Source of the DNA: JBOGWA01 sp050693155
GTDB taxonomy: Bacteria > Actinomycetota > UBA4738 > CALAEC01
DNA: 5,563 nucleotides
Direction of reading: 5' to 3'
Assembly: GCA_050693155.1 (NCBI GenBank)
Contig: JBOGWA010000078.1
Location: forward strand, 1-5,563
Part shown: positions 1 to 5,443 of the stretch, piece after piece
How the letters are laid out: every line of letters starts with the position of its first letter
How positions within the stretch are numbered: position 1 is the stretch's first letter
Notes under the pieces: generated by a model
The model's input: only the letters and a program-made list of their open reading frames with translations
What the model was told of the DNA's origin: nothing
Databases searched by the model: none
Program-made: the position numbers and the translations under genes

Positions 1-1
1 C

Positions 2-295
2 GTGGTCGTCGGGCTCATCTAAATAAAAAGCTCGCACGGCCGGCTGGGGCTCCTCATCCACAGCACCGCTGGGTTCGTCGATGCGGGATGGTCCGGCCAT
101 CTCACCCTCGAGCTCTCGAACGTTGCGAATCTGCCGATCACCATCTATCCGGGAATGAAGATCGGACAGCTGTGCCTGTTCGAGATGACGTCACCGGCCG
201 AACGCCCGTACGGCGAACGGGGGCGGTACAAGGATCAGCGCGGCCCGACGCCCTCGAAGTTCTACGAGGATTTCGGGGCGGAGGGAGCTGAGTAG
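2..295 (+). CDS. dcd: dCTP deaminase, C-terminal part (5' end outside window; in-frame stop near the edge)
   Basis: dCTP deaminase makes dUTP (or dUMP in bifunctional Dcd-Dut enzymes) from dCTP for dTMP synthesis in the cytosol. The frame ending at TAG 293-295 reads KSSHGRLGLLIHSTAGF, then LELSNVANLPI, PGMKIGQLC, and near the end QRGPTPSKFYEDF. These are the conserved core and tail of the family. The Ser and Arg of SSxGR and the Glu of LELSN match the residues that bind the triphosphate and catalyse deamination in the E. coli enzyme. The HSTAG segment resembles the mycobacterial bifunctional Dcd-Dut form more than the E. coli form; this is inferred from recalled sequences. Family members are about 190 residues, so roughly the last 90 are here. 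Oddly, codon 20-22 in this frame is TAA, where the family normally has Glu (EGKSS), and the next codon is ATA instead of Gly. Reading stays in frame on both sides of it. This is either a real nonsense mutation or an assembly error close to the edge. A tRNA follows 14 nt downstream. Confidence 0.85.
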
Positions 296-309
296 AATCT
301 GCTCCCCGC

Positions 310-383
310 GCGGATGTAGTTCAGTGGTAGAACGCGAGCTTCCCAAGCTCGAGACGGGGGTTCGATTCCCCTCATCCGCTCCA
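310..383 (+). tRNA. tRNA-Gly, anticodon CCC
   Basis: A complete cloverleaf can be drawn. The acceptor stem is GCGGATG (310-316) with CATCCGC (373-379). The D arm is GTTC/GAAC. The anticodon stem is CGAGC (335-339) with GCTCG (347-351), around the 7-nt loop TTCCCAA, so the anticodon is CCC (342-344) and reads GGG glycine codons. The T arm contains GGTTCGATTCC. The discriminator base is T380 (U, as usual for bacterial tRNA-Gly), and the 3' CCA (381-383) is encoded. The gene starts 14 nt after the dcd stop on the same strand, so it may be processed from a dcd transcript or have its own promoter in the dcd 3' end. It converges with the nth-like gene, which ends at 404. Confidence 0.97.
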
Positions 384-403
384 CACTCGGCCTCTCAATG
401 AAA

Positions 404-1099
404 TCAGACGAGGCTGGATGGGCAGATGTCATTCAGGACGCATTCCTCGCAGTGGGGGCGGCCCGCCTTGCACACTTCCCTGCCGAGACGGATCAACCCG
501 ACGTGCATCGGGAGTCGAAGCCGCGGCGGGACGAGCGCTTCCAGCATGTCGTGAGCCTTCACAGCGTTCGTCTTCGCCGGCAGGAGACCGAGCCGGGTGG
601 CGACGCGGTGGACGTGGGTGTCGACCGGTAGCGCCGGCCTGCCGAGCGAGAACGCGAGCACGCAGGCCGCCGTCTTGGGTCCAACCCCTGGCAGCGACGT
701 CAGGTAGTCGCGGATCTCACCATTCGAGGCTTCGTGCATCCACGAGAGGTCGAAGCTCCCCTCGCGGGTGCGGATCTCGCGGAGAATCGCGAGAATCCGG
801 GGAGCTTTCGTGTTCGCCAGCCCGCCGACCCGGATGGCCCGACCGACGTCTCGAAGGCGAGCCCCCGCGAGCGCGTCCCAGCTCGGGAAACGGGTGCGAA
901 GCGACACCCACGCTCGATCGCGGTTCACGTCGGATGTGTTTTGAGAAAGGACGGTAAGGATCAGCTCATCCAGCGGTTCCAGGCGCCGGGGAGAGTTGAG
1001 CGGCCCGTAGCCGCGTCGCAGCCGCGAGTGGATTTCCGCGATCCGGTCTTTGGACGCCCCGCCCAGTTTGGTGTCCATGGCGAAGGCATCTTTGCGCAC
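404..1099 (-). CDS. nth: Endonuclease III-like DNA glycosylase/AP lyase with a [4Fe-4S] cluster
   Basis: This is a 231-residue protein of the HhH-GPD base-excision repair superfamily. Such enzymes remove oxidised pyrimidines and nick at abasic sites. The N-terminal half has LDELILTVLSQNTSD (43-57), the family's first conserved helix region. The helix-hairpin-helix is LPGVGPKTAACVLAF (136-150), with the catalytic Lys at 142. The catalytic Asp is D160 in PVDTHVHRV. The C-terminus has four cysteines, C210, C217, C220 and C226, spaced C-x6-C-x2-C-x5-C as in the iron-sulfur loop. All key residues are intact and the length is close to E. coli Nth (about 211). The start is uncertain. GTG at 1099 gives the longest frame and ATG at 1078 gives 224 residues; neither has a clear Shine-Dalgarno. 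The gene begins 32 nt after the dnaB stop on the same strand, so co-transcription is likely. It is an nth-family paralogue by motif; orthology to E. coli nth was not tested. Confidence 0.9.
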   Translation of the reverse strand: MRKDAFAMDTKLGGASKDRIAEIHSRLRRGYGPLNSPRRLEPLDELILTVLSQNTSDVNRDRAWVSLRTRFPSWDALAGARLRDVGRAIRVGGLANTKAPRILAILREIRTREGSFDLSWMHEASNGEIRDYLTSLPGVGPKTAACVLAFSLGRPALPVDTHVHRVATRLGLLPAKTNAVKAHDMLEALVPPRLRLPMHVGLIRLGREVCKAGRPHCEECVLNDICPSSLV

Positions 1100-1131
1100 T
1101 CTGACGTGGGCTGCCTTTTGGGGGTTTGTGG

Positions 1132-3633
1132 CTAGTCGGGACGAGCGGGTTGCTCCGCCCGGGCGAAGTTGCGGAACTGCGTGAGGTGCGACAAGAAGGT
1201 CAGCTTGATCTTGTCCGTGGGACCGTTCCGGTGCTTCGCCACGTTGATCTCAGCGAGTCCCTTCACCGAAGGTTCGTCGGTGTAGACGTCTTCTCTGTGA
1301 ATGAGCATGACCACGTCCGCGTCCTGCTCGAGGGAACCTGAATTGTGGCTCACGATTGAGTCGGCCAACCAGGATTCGGGACCGGGCACGGTCAGGTCGT
1401 AGACGTCCTCCTCGCCGTCTGACTCGATTCCGACCACGCGGTCCCAGAAGAGATCGGTCGAGGGCTGGCTCCGAAGCGGGTCGTCGTCCGGCAGGCGCCG
1501 GCGGTCGACCACGAGCGTACGAGTCAGGGAAGGGGCGAATTCGGTCTGCCGCTTCGAACCGTTCTGCTGGAGCCGATGCTCCAGACGCCTGGCCTGCGGA
1601 ACCCGAGGACCGAAGGCGCCCACGGTATCCAGGAAGCTCCGCTGCTGCTGCGTGTCCGACAAGGACACGAGGTAACCCTGGGCGCGCCCTGCTCTTGGCT
1701 CACGAGAGATTCGCGAAACGAGCCCCAGCCGGAGGAGGAGGATCGCAACGTCGTTGGCAAGCTCTCGGCTGCCCGCCCCGAAGCAGATATTCGACGATCC
1801 GAGCTTTGCATTCGATCGAAACTGGATGCTTCCGTCGGTTGCCCAGAGGTGGCGAAGGAGAATCGCGACCTGACGATTCGATAGCTGAAAGGCGGCCTCG
1901 GGGACGCGGTTCTCGGGGGGTCGCCGTCCGGAGATGCCCAATTCCCGAAGCCAGCGGTTGACGCCGGCCGCATGCCATCGGTTTCCATTCCCCGACAGGC
2001 AGAGCTGGCGCCAGATCCCGTGCCCTCGGTAGCGACGTGGGGAACTTGCCTCGCCGATGAGCTGACCCAACAACGCAACGCGTGGATCCGACCACAGCCG
2101 GGGGAGGACGGGTTCGGGGAGCCTCCGCGCAATCGCCAGGCGATCACCGATCTGAAGGTTCTCGATCCGGGTCCAACCCTCGGCGCCGAGTAGTCGATGC
2201 CGGGCCGTCGCTCTTATCTCGCGGCCGCTCGCGAGGCGGATTCGAAACACCGGCCGCTTTCCGACGCGCCACACCTTGTCGCTGCGGGCGAGGACGAGTC
2301 TGCCCTCTGCGGACACAGAGACGACCTCGGGAGTGACGCCGACGAGCTCGCGGATCGGAAGGCGACGCCCATCGCCCAGCGCGACCAGGGTTTCGCCGGT
2401 GACGCATTCTCTCAGGTCCGCGAGTTGCGGCTTCTTGTCGACACGGCGCTCCGGATCCCGATTGAGCTGTGACACCCCCATGACCGGGATCGCGAGCTCC
2501 TTGGCGAGGAGCTTCAATCCGCGGGAGATCTCCGCGATCTCTTGCTGGCGGTTCTCGACCCGGTGAGGGCTCGACATCAGCTGCATGTAGTCCACGATGA
2601 TGAGGCCGATCCCGTCGGGCCTGGAGGCGAGCCGCCGCGCCTTGGCCCGGATGTCCACTATGTTGACGTTGCCCGCGTCGACGATGAAGAGTGGCGTGCG
2701 GTCGAGCACCTCGGCCGCCTCGACGATCCGGCCCCAGTCTTCGGGTGCGACTCGCGCCGCGCGGATCTTCTCCCACGGCACGCGCGCCTCGCCGCACAGG
2801 AGGCGCATGGCGATCTCGCGTCGCGACATCTCCAGCGAGAACATCGCCACCGGCGTGCCTGCGACCGCGACGTTTCGCGCGATGTTCGTGACGAAGGAGG
2901 ATTTCCCGACGCCGGGACGGGCGGCAACGATCACGAAGTTGCCCGGATGGAGGCCCTGGAGCAGCTCGTCGAGGTCCTGGAAGCCCGTGGGGACGCCGAC
3001 GAATTCGGACTCGCGATCGTGGAGGCGCTCGAGGTCCTCCATGCTTTCGCTGATGAGCTCGCGGAGCTGAACGATCTCTTCCTTTTCGGAATGCCGGGCG
3101 ACGTTGTAGATGAGCTGCTCCGCCTCGTCCGCCAGCCCATCGGGTTGTTCGGGGACGTCGTAGGCGCGCTGGATGATCGTCGAAGAGGCCTCGATCAGCC
3201 GCCGGAGGAGCGAGTGGTCGGCGACGATCCGCGCGTAGTGTGCGGCGCTCGCCGGTGTCGGGACGGTTTCGACCAGATGGTGGATGTAGAGCTGGCCTCC
3301 GGCGCCCTCGAGGGTTCCGTTCCGCTTCAGCTCCTCTACGGCCGTGATGGCGTCGACGGGCTCTCCCCGCGCATAGAGATCGATGAGCCCCTTGTGGATC
3401 TCCCGGTGGGCCTGCCGGTAGTAGTCGTCGCTCCGAACGATCTCGATGACCTGGGCGATCGCCTCTGAGGAAAGCATCATCGAGCCCAAAACCGATTCTT
3501 CGGCTTCGAGGTTGTGTGGAGGAATGCGCTGCGTACGCCCGCCAGGAATCTCTTCGAGCCGCCTCGCCATGTCCTCCCCCGAAGACGCCGGCGGCGACCC
3601 TAGTCGCGCTCGCCTGTGGGGCTCAAGACCCAT
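1132..3633 (-). CDS. dnaB: Replicative DNA helicase DnaB, interrupted by an intein
   Basis: DnaB is the hexameric replicative helicase that unwinds DNA at the fork and recruits primase. The 833-residue precursor contains a 355-residue intein (410-764). Removing it leaves a 478-residue helicase, close to normal size. The N-terminal domain starts near IPPHNLEAEESVLG (37-50). The RecA-like ATPase core has Walker A ARPGVGKSS (238-246, Lys244), Walker B LIIVDYMQL (344-352, Asp348) and GVSQLNRDPE (386-395). After the intein the C-extein resumes SGSLEQDADVVMLIHR (765-780), a universal DnaB motif. ATG at 3633 is preferred because GGAGG (3643-3639) lies 5 nt upstream. ATG at 3570 (MARRLEE) is a rival that gives a more usual N-terminus, but its GGAGG is only 2 nt away. 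The gene follows rplI after a 169-nt gap that may carry its own control region, and nth follows 32 nt downstream. Helicase activity requires the intein to splice out. Confidence 0.97.
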   Translation of the reverse strand: MGLEPHRRARLGSPPASSGEDMARRLEEIPGGRTQRIPPHNLEAEESVLGSMMLSSEAIAQVIEIVRSDDYYRQAHREIHKGLIDLYARGEPVDAITAVEELKRNGTLEGAGGQLYIHHLVETVPTPASAAHYARIVADHSLLRRLIEASSTIIQRAYDVPEQPDGLADEAEQLIYNVARHSEKEEIVQLRELISESMEDLERLHDRESEFVGVPTGFQDLDELLQGLHPGNFVIVAARPGVGKSSFVTNIARNVAVAGTPVAMFSLEMSRREIAMRLLCGEARVPWEKIRAARVAPEDWGRIVEAAEVLDRTPLFIVDAGNVNIVDIRAKARRLASRPDGIGLIIVDYMQLMSSPHRVENRQQEIAEISRGLKLLAKELAIPVMGVSQLNRDPERRVDKKPQLADLRECVTGETLVALGDGRRLPIRELVGVTPEVVSVSAEGRLVLARSDKVWRVGKRPVFRIRLASGREIRATARHRLLGAEGWTRIENLQIGDRLAIARRLPEPVLPRLWSDPRVALLGQLIGEASSPRRYRGHGIWRQLCLSGNGNRWHAAGVNRWLRELGISGRRPPENRVPEAAFQLSNRQVAILLRHLWATDGSIQFRSNAKLGSSNICFGAGSRELANDVAILLLRLGLVSRISREPRAGRAQGYLVSLSDTQQQRSFLDTVGAFGPRVPQARRLEHRLQQNGSKRQTEFAPSLTRTLVVDRRRLPDDDPLRSQPSTDLFWDRVVGIESDGEEDVYDLTVPGPESWLADSIVSHNSGSLEQDADVVMLIHREDVYTDEPSVKGLAEINVAKHRNGPTDKIKLTFLSHLTQFRNFARAEQPARPD
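1342..2406 (-). mobile_element. Intein with LAGLIDADG homing-endonuclease domain, inside DnaB
   Basis: The element encodes precursor residues 410-764. Splicing block A is CVTGETLV with Cys410 as first nucleophile. Block B is ATARHRLL with the conserved TxxH (Thr476, His479). Block F is VYDLTVPGPESWLAD (744-758). Block G ends SIVSHN with His763 and Asn764, followed by Ser765 as the +1 nucleophile, so every residue needed for standard class 1 splicing is present. Between them lies a homing-endonuclease region. Its first LAGLIDADG-type motif is LLGQLIGEAS (521-530, acidic Glu528). RVPEAAFQLS follows as a block D-like segment, then the second motif LLRHLWATDGS (592-602, Asp600), and SRELANDVAILLLRLGL (622-638) as block H. 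At 355 residues it is shorter than full-length DnaB inteins of about 430 but far longer than mini-inteins of about 150. The endonuclease fold looks complete in outline; whether it still cuts is unknown. The frame is open throughout. Confidence 0.96.
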
Positions 3634-3638
3634 AACCC

Positions 3639-3643
3639 CCTCC
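3639..3643 (-). promoter_or_regulatory. Shine-Dalgarno GGAGG for dnaB (ATG at 3633)
   Basis: On the minus strand, GGAGG at 3643-3639 is followed by GGGTT (5 nt) and then ATG at 3633-3631. The competing ATG at 3570 has GGAGG at 3577-3573 with only a 2-nt spacer, which is shorter than normal. The site therefore favours the longer dnaB product, with a 21-residue N-terminal extension. Both tracts are G-rich, so this is not decisive. Confidence 0.55.
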
Positions 3644-3715
3644 CGGAGGTCCAGAACATGTGGAATCGCTGTGGATTGCGCTCACGAAAGCCCTGTTGCC
3701 TGTGAATTCGTGTTT

Positions 3716-3738
3716 GCACACATCGAACATGTGTGCGG
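3716..3738. promoter_or_regulatory. Perfect 8-bp inverted repeat with LexA-box-like sequence, in the rplI-dnaB gap
   Basis: GCACACAT (3716-3723) and ATGTGTGC (3729-3736) are exact inverted copies around a 5-nt spacer CGAAC. No T-run follows on either strand, so it is not a classical intrinsic terminator. Overlapping it, TCGAAC-ATGT-GTGCGG (3723-3738) matches the first half of the Gram-positive/actinobacterial SOS box (CGAAC-N4-GTTCG) fully and the second half with one mismatch in the five core bases. The gap runs from 3634 to 3802 and separates rplI from dnaB on the minus strand, so an operator for a separate dnaB promoter is one reading and an mRNA hairpin between the two genes is another. 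I saw no convincing -35/-10 pair. The repeat is certain; its function is inference. Confidence 0.4.
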
Positions 3739-3802
3739 GAGAGTATTTCGCGGGTCTGACAAGAACAGAGCGCCAGGAAAGGAAATGCGCAGGTGGTTCG
3801 GG

Positions 3803-4249
3803 CTATTCCTTGACGACCTGAACGGTGACCGTGGCGTTTACCTCCGGGTGGAGGTGTACCCGAACGGTGTGAACACCGGTGCTCCGGATCGGCTCATCGA
3901 GGGCGATGCGCCGGCGGTCGATGCGCCAGCCGACGGTCTTCGAGAGCTCTTCTGCAAGCTGCTGAGCGGTGATGCTTCCGAACAGCCGGCCGTCCTCACC
4001 TGCCTGGGCGCTTACCCGGACCGGCGACCTCTCCAACTCGGCGACCCGTGCTTCCGCCGTCTCTCGGTCGCGCTCGGCGCTTCCCTCGCGGACCGCCCTT
4101 ACGCGCTCGGCGTGTCGGAGCGCTCCTCCCGAAGCGCGAAGGGCCAGACCTCGGGGAATCAGGAAGTTGCGCGCGTAGCCGTCGGCCACGTCAACCACCT
4201 CGCCCGGTTCGCCCAGGTTCGCCACCTGCCGCTGAAGGATGATCTTCAA
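3803..4249 (-). CDS. rplI: 50S ribosomal protein L9
   Basis: L9 is a two-domain protein of the large ribosomal subunit. It binds 23S rRNA near the base of the L1 stalk through its N-terminal domain and affects reading-frame maintenance and spacing between ribosomes. The 148-residue product begins MKIILQRQVANLGEPGEVVDVADGYARNFLIPRGLA. This includes the family signature GYARNFLIPRGLA (24-36). A charged connecting helix (roughly 41-75) and a C-terminal domain (about 80-148) ending VQVVKE follow. The length equals the family norm. The start codon is TTG (4249-4247). It overlaps the rpsR stop as TTGA (4249-4246), and no Shine-Dalgarno stands out upstream, so translation probably depends on coupling to rpsR. 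The start is secure because the family begins exactly at this M-K-(I/V)-I-L motif and no ATG or GTG lies nearby in frame. Confidence 0.97.
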   Translation of the reverse strand: MKIILQRQVANLGEPGEVVDVADGYARNFLIPRGLALRASGGALRHAERVRAVREGSAERDRETAEARVAELERSPVRVSAQAGEDGRLFGSITAQQLAEELSKTVGWRIDRRRIALDEPIRSTGVHTVRVHLHPEVNATVTVQVVKE

Positions 4250-4539
4250 CGCGACGAGTAGGGCATCAGCGCCATCTCGCGCGCGTTCTTGACCGCCGCC
4301 GCCACATCCCGCTGGTGCTGCGCGCAGCAGCCCGACACGCGGCGCGCGCGGATCTTCCCCCGGTCCGAAATGAAACGCCGAAGAACCTGGACGTCCTTAT
4401 AGTCCACCGACGTCTTGTCACGGCAGAATATGCAGACCTTCCGGTGCTGTTTCTTCTGCCAAGCGTCGTCTTCGCCCCGGCGCTTCCTCCGAACCGGGGC
4501 GCCGCGCTCTTCTCTACCCGACCGGGGTTTCCTCGGAAT
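4246..4539 (-). CDS. rpsR: 30S ribosomal protein S18, zinc-binding (C+) type, probable ATT start
   Basis: S18 sits on the 30S platform bound to S6. The frame ends TGA (4248-4246). It reads KVCIFCRDKTSVDYKDVQVL, then GKIRARRVSG, CCAQHQRDVAAAVKNAREMALMPYSSR, which is unmistakable S18. Cys36, Cys39, Cys72 (or 71) and His75 match the zinc-ligand pattern of the C+ S18 of mycobacteria (recalled as CVFC and NCVQHQR). The start is odd. Upstream of the conserved part, back to an in-frame TAG at 4551-4549, there is no ATG, GTG, TTG or CTG codon. The only plausible initiator is ATT at 4539-4537. It gives a 97-residue product starting (M)PRKPRSGREE, a basic tail typical of S18, and it is preceded by GGAG with a 6-nt spacer. 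It overlaps the ssb 3' end by 26 nt and the rplI start by 4 nt. A gene finder limited to standard starts would miss this gene. A one-base error (ATG read as ATT) is an alternative. Confidence 0.9.
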   Translation of the reverse strand: MPRKPRSGREERGAPVRRKRRGEDDAWQKKQHRKVCIFCRDKTSVDYKDVQVLRRFISDRGKIRARRVSGCCAQHQRDVAAAVKNAREMALMPYSSR

Positions 4540-4954
4540 CGCCTGCTCCTACTCCGACGCTCTCGCTCTCGGCCCAATCGCCGCCGCCTGAGCGCGTCTG
4601 CTTCTCGATCTTGACGGTCGCCCACCGGAGGCTGGGGCCGATCTCGTCGGCCTCGATCTCCACCGCTGAGCGCGTTTGCCCTTCTGGGGTCTCCCACGAC
4701 CTGGACTTCAGCCGGCCTACGATCACGGCGCGCGAGCCGCGCGTCAGCGATTCGGCGACGTTCTCACCGAGCGACCGCCATGCGTTCACGCGGAAGAACG
4801 ACGCCTCGGCGTCTTTCCACTCGCCGTTCTGGTCCTGATAGCGGCGGTTGACCGCTACCCGGAAGTTCGCCACGGCCGCGCCGTTCGGCGTGTACCGGAG
4901 TTCCGGGTCATCCGTGAGGTTCCCCACGATCACGATTTGATTGTTGTTCGCCAT
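4514..4954 (-). CDS. ssb: Single-stranded DNA-binding protein SSB
   Basis: SSB coats single-stranded DNA during replication, recombination and repair, and forms homotetramers of OB folds. From ATG 4954 the protein has 146 residues: MANNNQIVIVGNLTDDPELRYTP, then AAVANFRVAVNRRY, EASFFRVNAWRSLGENVAESLTRGSRAVIVGRLKSRSWETPEGQ, and VEIEADEIGPSLRWATVKIEK. The OB fold occupies about residues 3-118, followed by a short Gly/Ser/acidic tail. A TTG at 4972 would add six residues (EGGEEM), but these are Shine-Dalgarno sequence. AGGTGG sits 7 nt before ATG 4954, so ATG is the better start. The tail is unusual. It ends DSEETPVG, whereas family members normally finish with an acidic stretch and Pro-Phe, the docking tip for partner proteins. 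The last 26 nt double as the start of rpsR. The gene lies 67 nt downstream of rpsF. Confidence 0.96.
   Translation of the reverse strand: MANNNQIVIVGNLTDDPELRYTPNGAAVANFRVAVNRRYQDQNGEWKDAEASFFRVNAWRSLGENVAESLTRGSRAVIVGRLKSRSWETPEGQTRSAVEIEADEIGPSLRWATVKIEKQTRSGGGDWAESESVGVGAGDSEETPVG
4546..4555 (-). promoter_or_regulatory. Shine-Dalgarno for rpsR within ssb coding sequence
   Basis: On the minus strand the sequence GGAGTAGGAG (4555-4546) lies inside the ssb C-terminal codons (Val-Gly-Val-Gly-Ala). A 6-nt spacer CAGGCG separates it from the ATT at 4539. Two GGAG cores in tandem at a proper distance support ATT as the rpsR initiator. They also imply coupling, since ribosomes finishing ssb would pass over this site. 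Confidence 0.6.
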
Positions 4955-5021
4955 CTCCTCACCACCTTCCAATGCCTGCCTTCCCGGTGGATGGCCGCCC
5001 CGGAAAGGGGGGAAGTCTTCT

Positions 5022-5309
5022 CTATGCCGCCTTTCTCACGATCTTGAAACGCAGAACCTCATCGGCCAGCGAGAGGACCCGGTCGAGCTCGGCCAGCGAA
5101 TCCTGCTCCGCTCGGCAGGTTACGAGCATGTAGTACCCCTCAGCCTTGTGGTCGATCTCAAAGGCGAGCTTCCGCCGGCCCCAGTGATCGGTCTTCTCCA
5201 CCTCACCGCCGGCGGAGGAGAGGATCTCACCGATCCGCTCCGCGACGCCGTTGATCTGCTGCTCTTCGGCGTCGGGGTCGATGAGCACCAACAGTTCGTA
5301 TTCCCGCAA
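5022..5309 (-). CDS. rpsF: 30S ribosomal protein S6
   Basis: S6 pairs with S18 on the platform of the small subunit. The 95-residue protein reads MREYELLVLIDPDAEEQQINGVAERI, then GGEVEKTDHWGRRKLAFEIDHKAEGYYMLVTCRA, and ends LSLADEVLRFKIVRKAA. This is the full ferredoxin-like S6 fold at normal length, with the hallmark W-G-R-R-K-L-A-(F/Y)-E-I. The chosen start is TTG (5309-5307), because AGGAGG (5320-5315) lies 5 nt upstream and other S6 proteins start M-R-x-Y-E. A GTG two codons earlier (5315) overlaps the Shine-Dalgarno itself and is unlikely. rpsF is the first gene of the cluster in this window. Its leader carries a -10-like box near 5394-5399 and GC-rich hairpins. Confidence 0.96.
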   Translation of the reverse strand: MREYELLVLIDPDAEEQQINGVAERIGEILSSAGGEVEKTDHWGRRKLAFEIDHKAEGYYMLVTCRAEQDSLAELDRVLSLADEVLRFKIVRKAA

Positions 5310-5393
5310 TTCCACCTCCTTCGGTCTGCGGCCCCCCCGGGCTGGGTCCCGCTGGACCGCGACAAACCCTGGGGGAGCAGGGGTGGAGCCCCG
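5310..5393 (-). promoter_or_regulatory. GC-rich rpsF leader with small hairpins
   Basis: Two perfect 5-bp stems lie in the leader between the -10-like box and the start codon. One is CCCTG (5382-5378) with CAGGG (5371-5367) around a 6-nt loop. The other is GGTCC (5358-5354) with GGACC (5349-5345) around the loop AGCG. Many bacteria regulate rpsF operons through a leader RNA that mimics the rRNA site of the S6:S18 complex. I could not recognise that motif's conserved CCG element in a proper structure here, so autoregulation is only a possibility. Confidence 0.3.
5315..5320 (-). promoter_or_regulatory. Consensus Shine-Dalgarno AGGAGG of rpsF
   Basis: AGGAGG at 5320-5315 on the minus strand, followed by TGGAA and TTG at 5309, sets the rpsF start. 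The in-frame GTG at 5315-5313 begins inside this site, so it cannot sensibly be the initiator. Confidence 0.8.
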
Positions 5394-5399
5394 ATTCTA
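5394..5399 (-). promoter_or_regulatory. Candidate -10 box TAGAAT for the rpsF cluster
   Basis: TAGAAT on the minus strand differs from TATAAT at one base and fits the TAnnnT pattern of high-GC promoters. It is the only A/T-rich hexamer of this kind in the GC-rich leader. No good -35 hexamer lies 16-18 nt upstream. If used, transcription would start near 5387 and give a leader of roughly 80 nt before the rpsF TTG. Confidence 0.4.
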
Positions 5400-5443
5400 G
5401 CATCACGGTCCGGGAGACTAGCAGGGGGGTCTGACACACCATG

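Noticed and set aside
2542..3468. Long plus-strand open frame (308 codons) antisense to dnaB
   Set aside because: It lies exactly opposite the conserved helicase core. Its translation is low-complexity Arg/Asp/Val-rich with no recognisable motif, as expected for a mirror frame in GC-rich DNA.
3716..3736. Intrinsic terminator after rplI
   Set aside because: The stem is only 8 bp and half A/T, and the minus strand continues with AAACACG instead of a T-run.
3446..4261. Plus-strand open frame of 271 codons across the dnaB start, the gap and rplI
   Set aside because: It is antisense to two well-supported genes, has no conserved motif and has no ribosome binding site of note.
4266..4697. Minus-strand open frame of 143 codons spanning the ssb 3' end and rpsR
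   Set aside because: It is an Arg/Ser-rich out-of-frame reading of ssb and rpsR. The adjacent frame gives a clear S18, so this one is a shadow.
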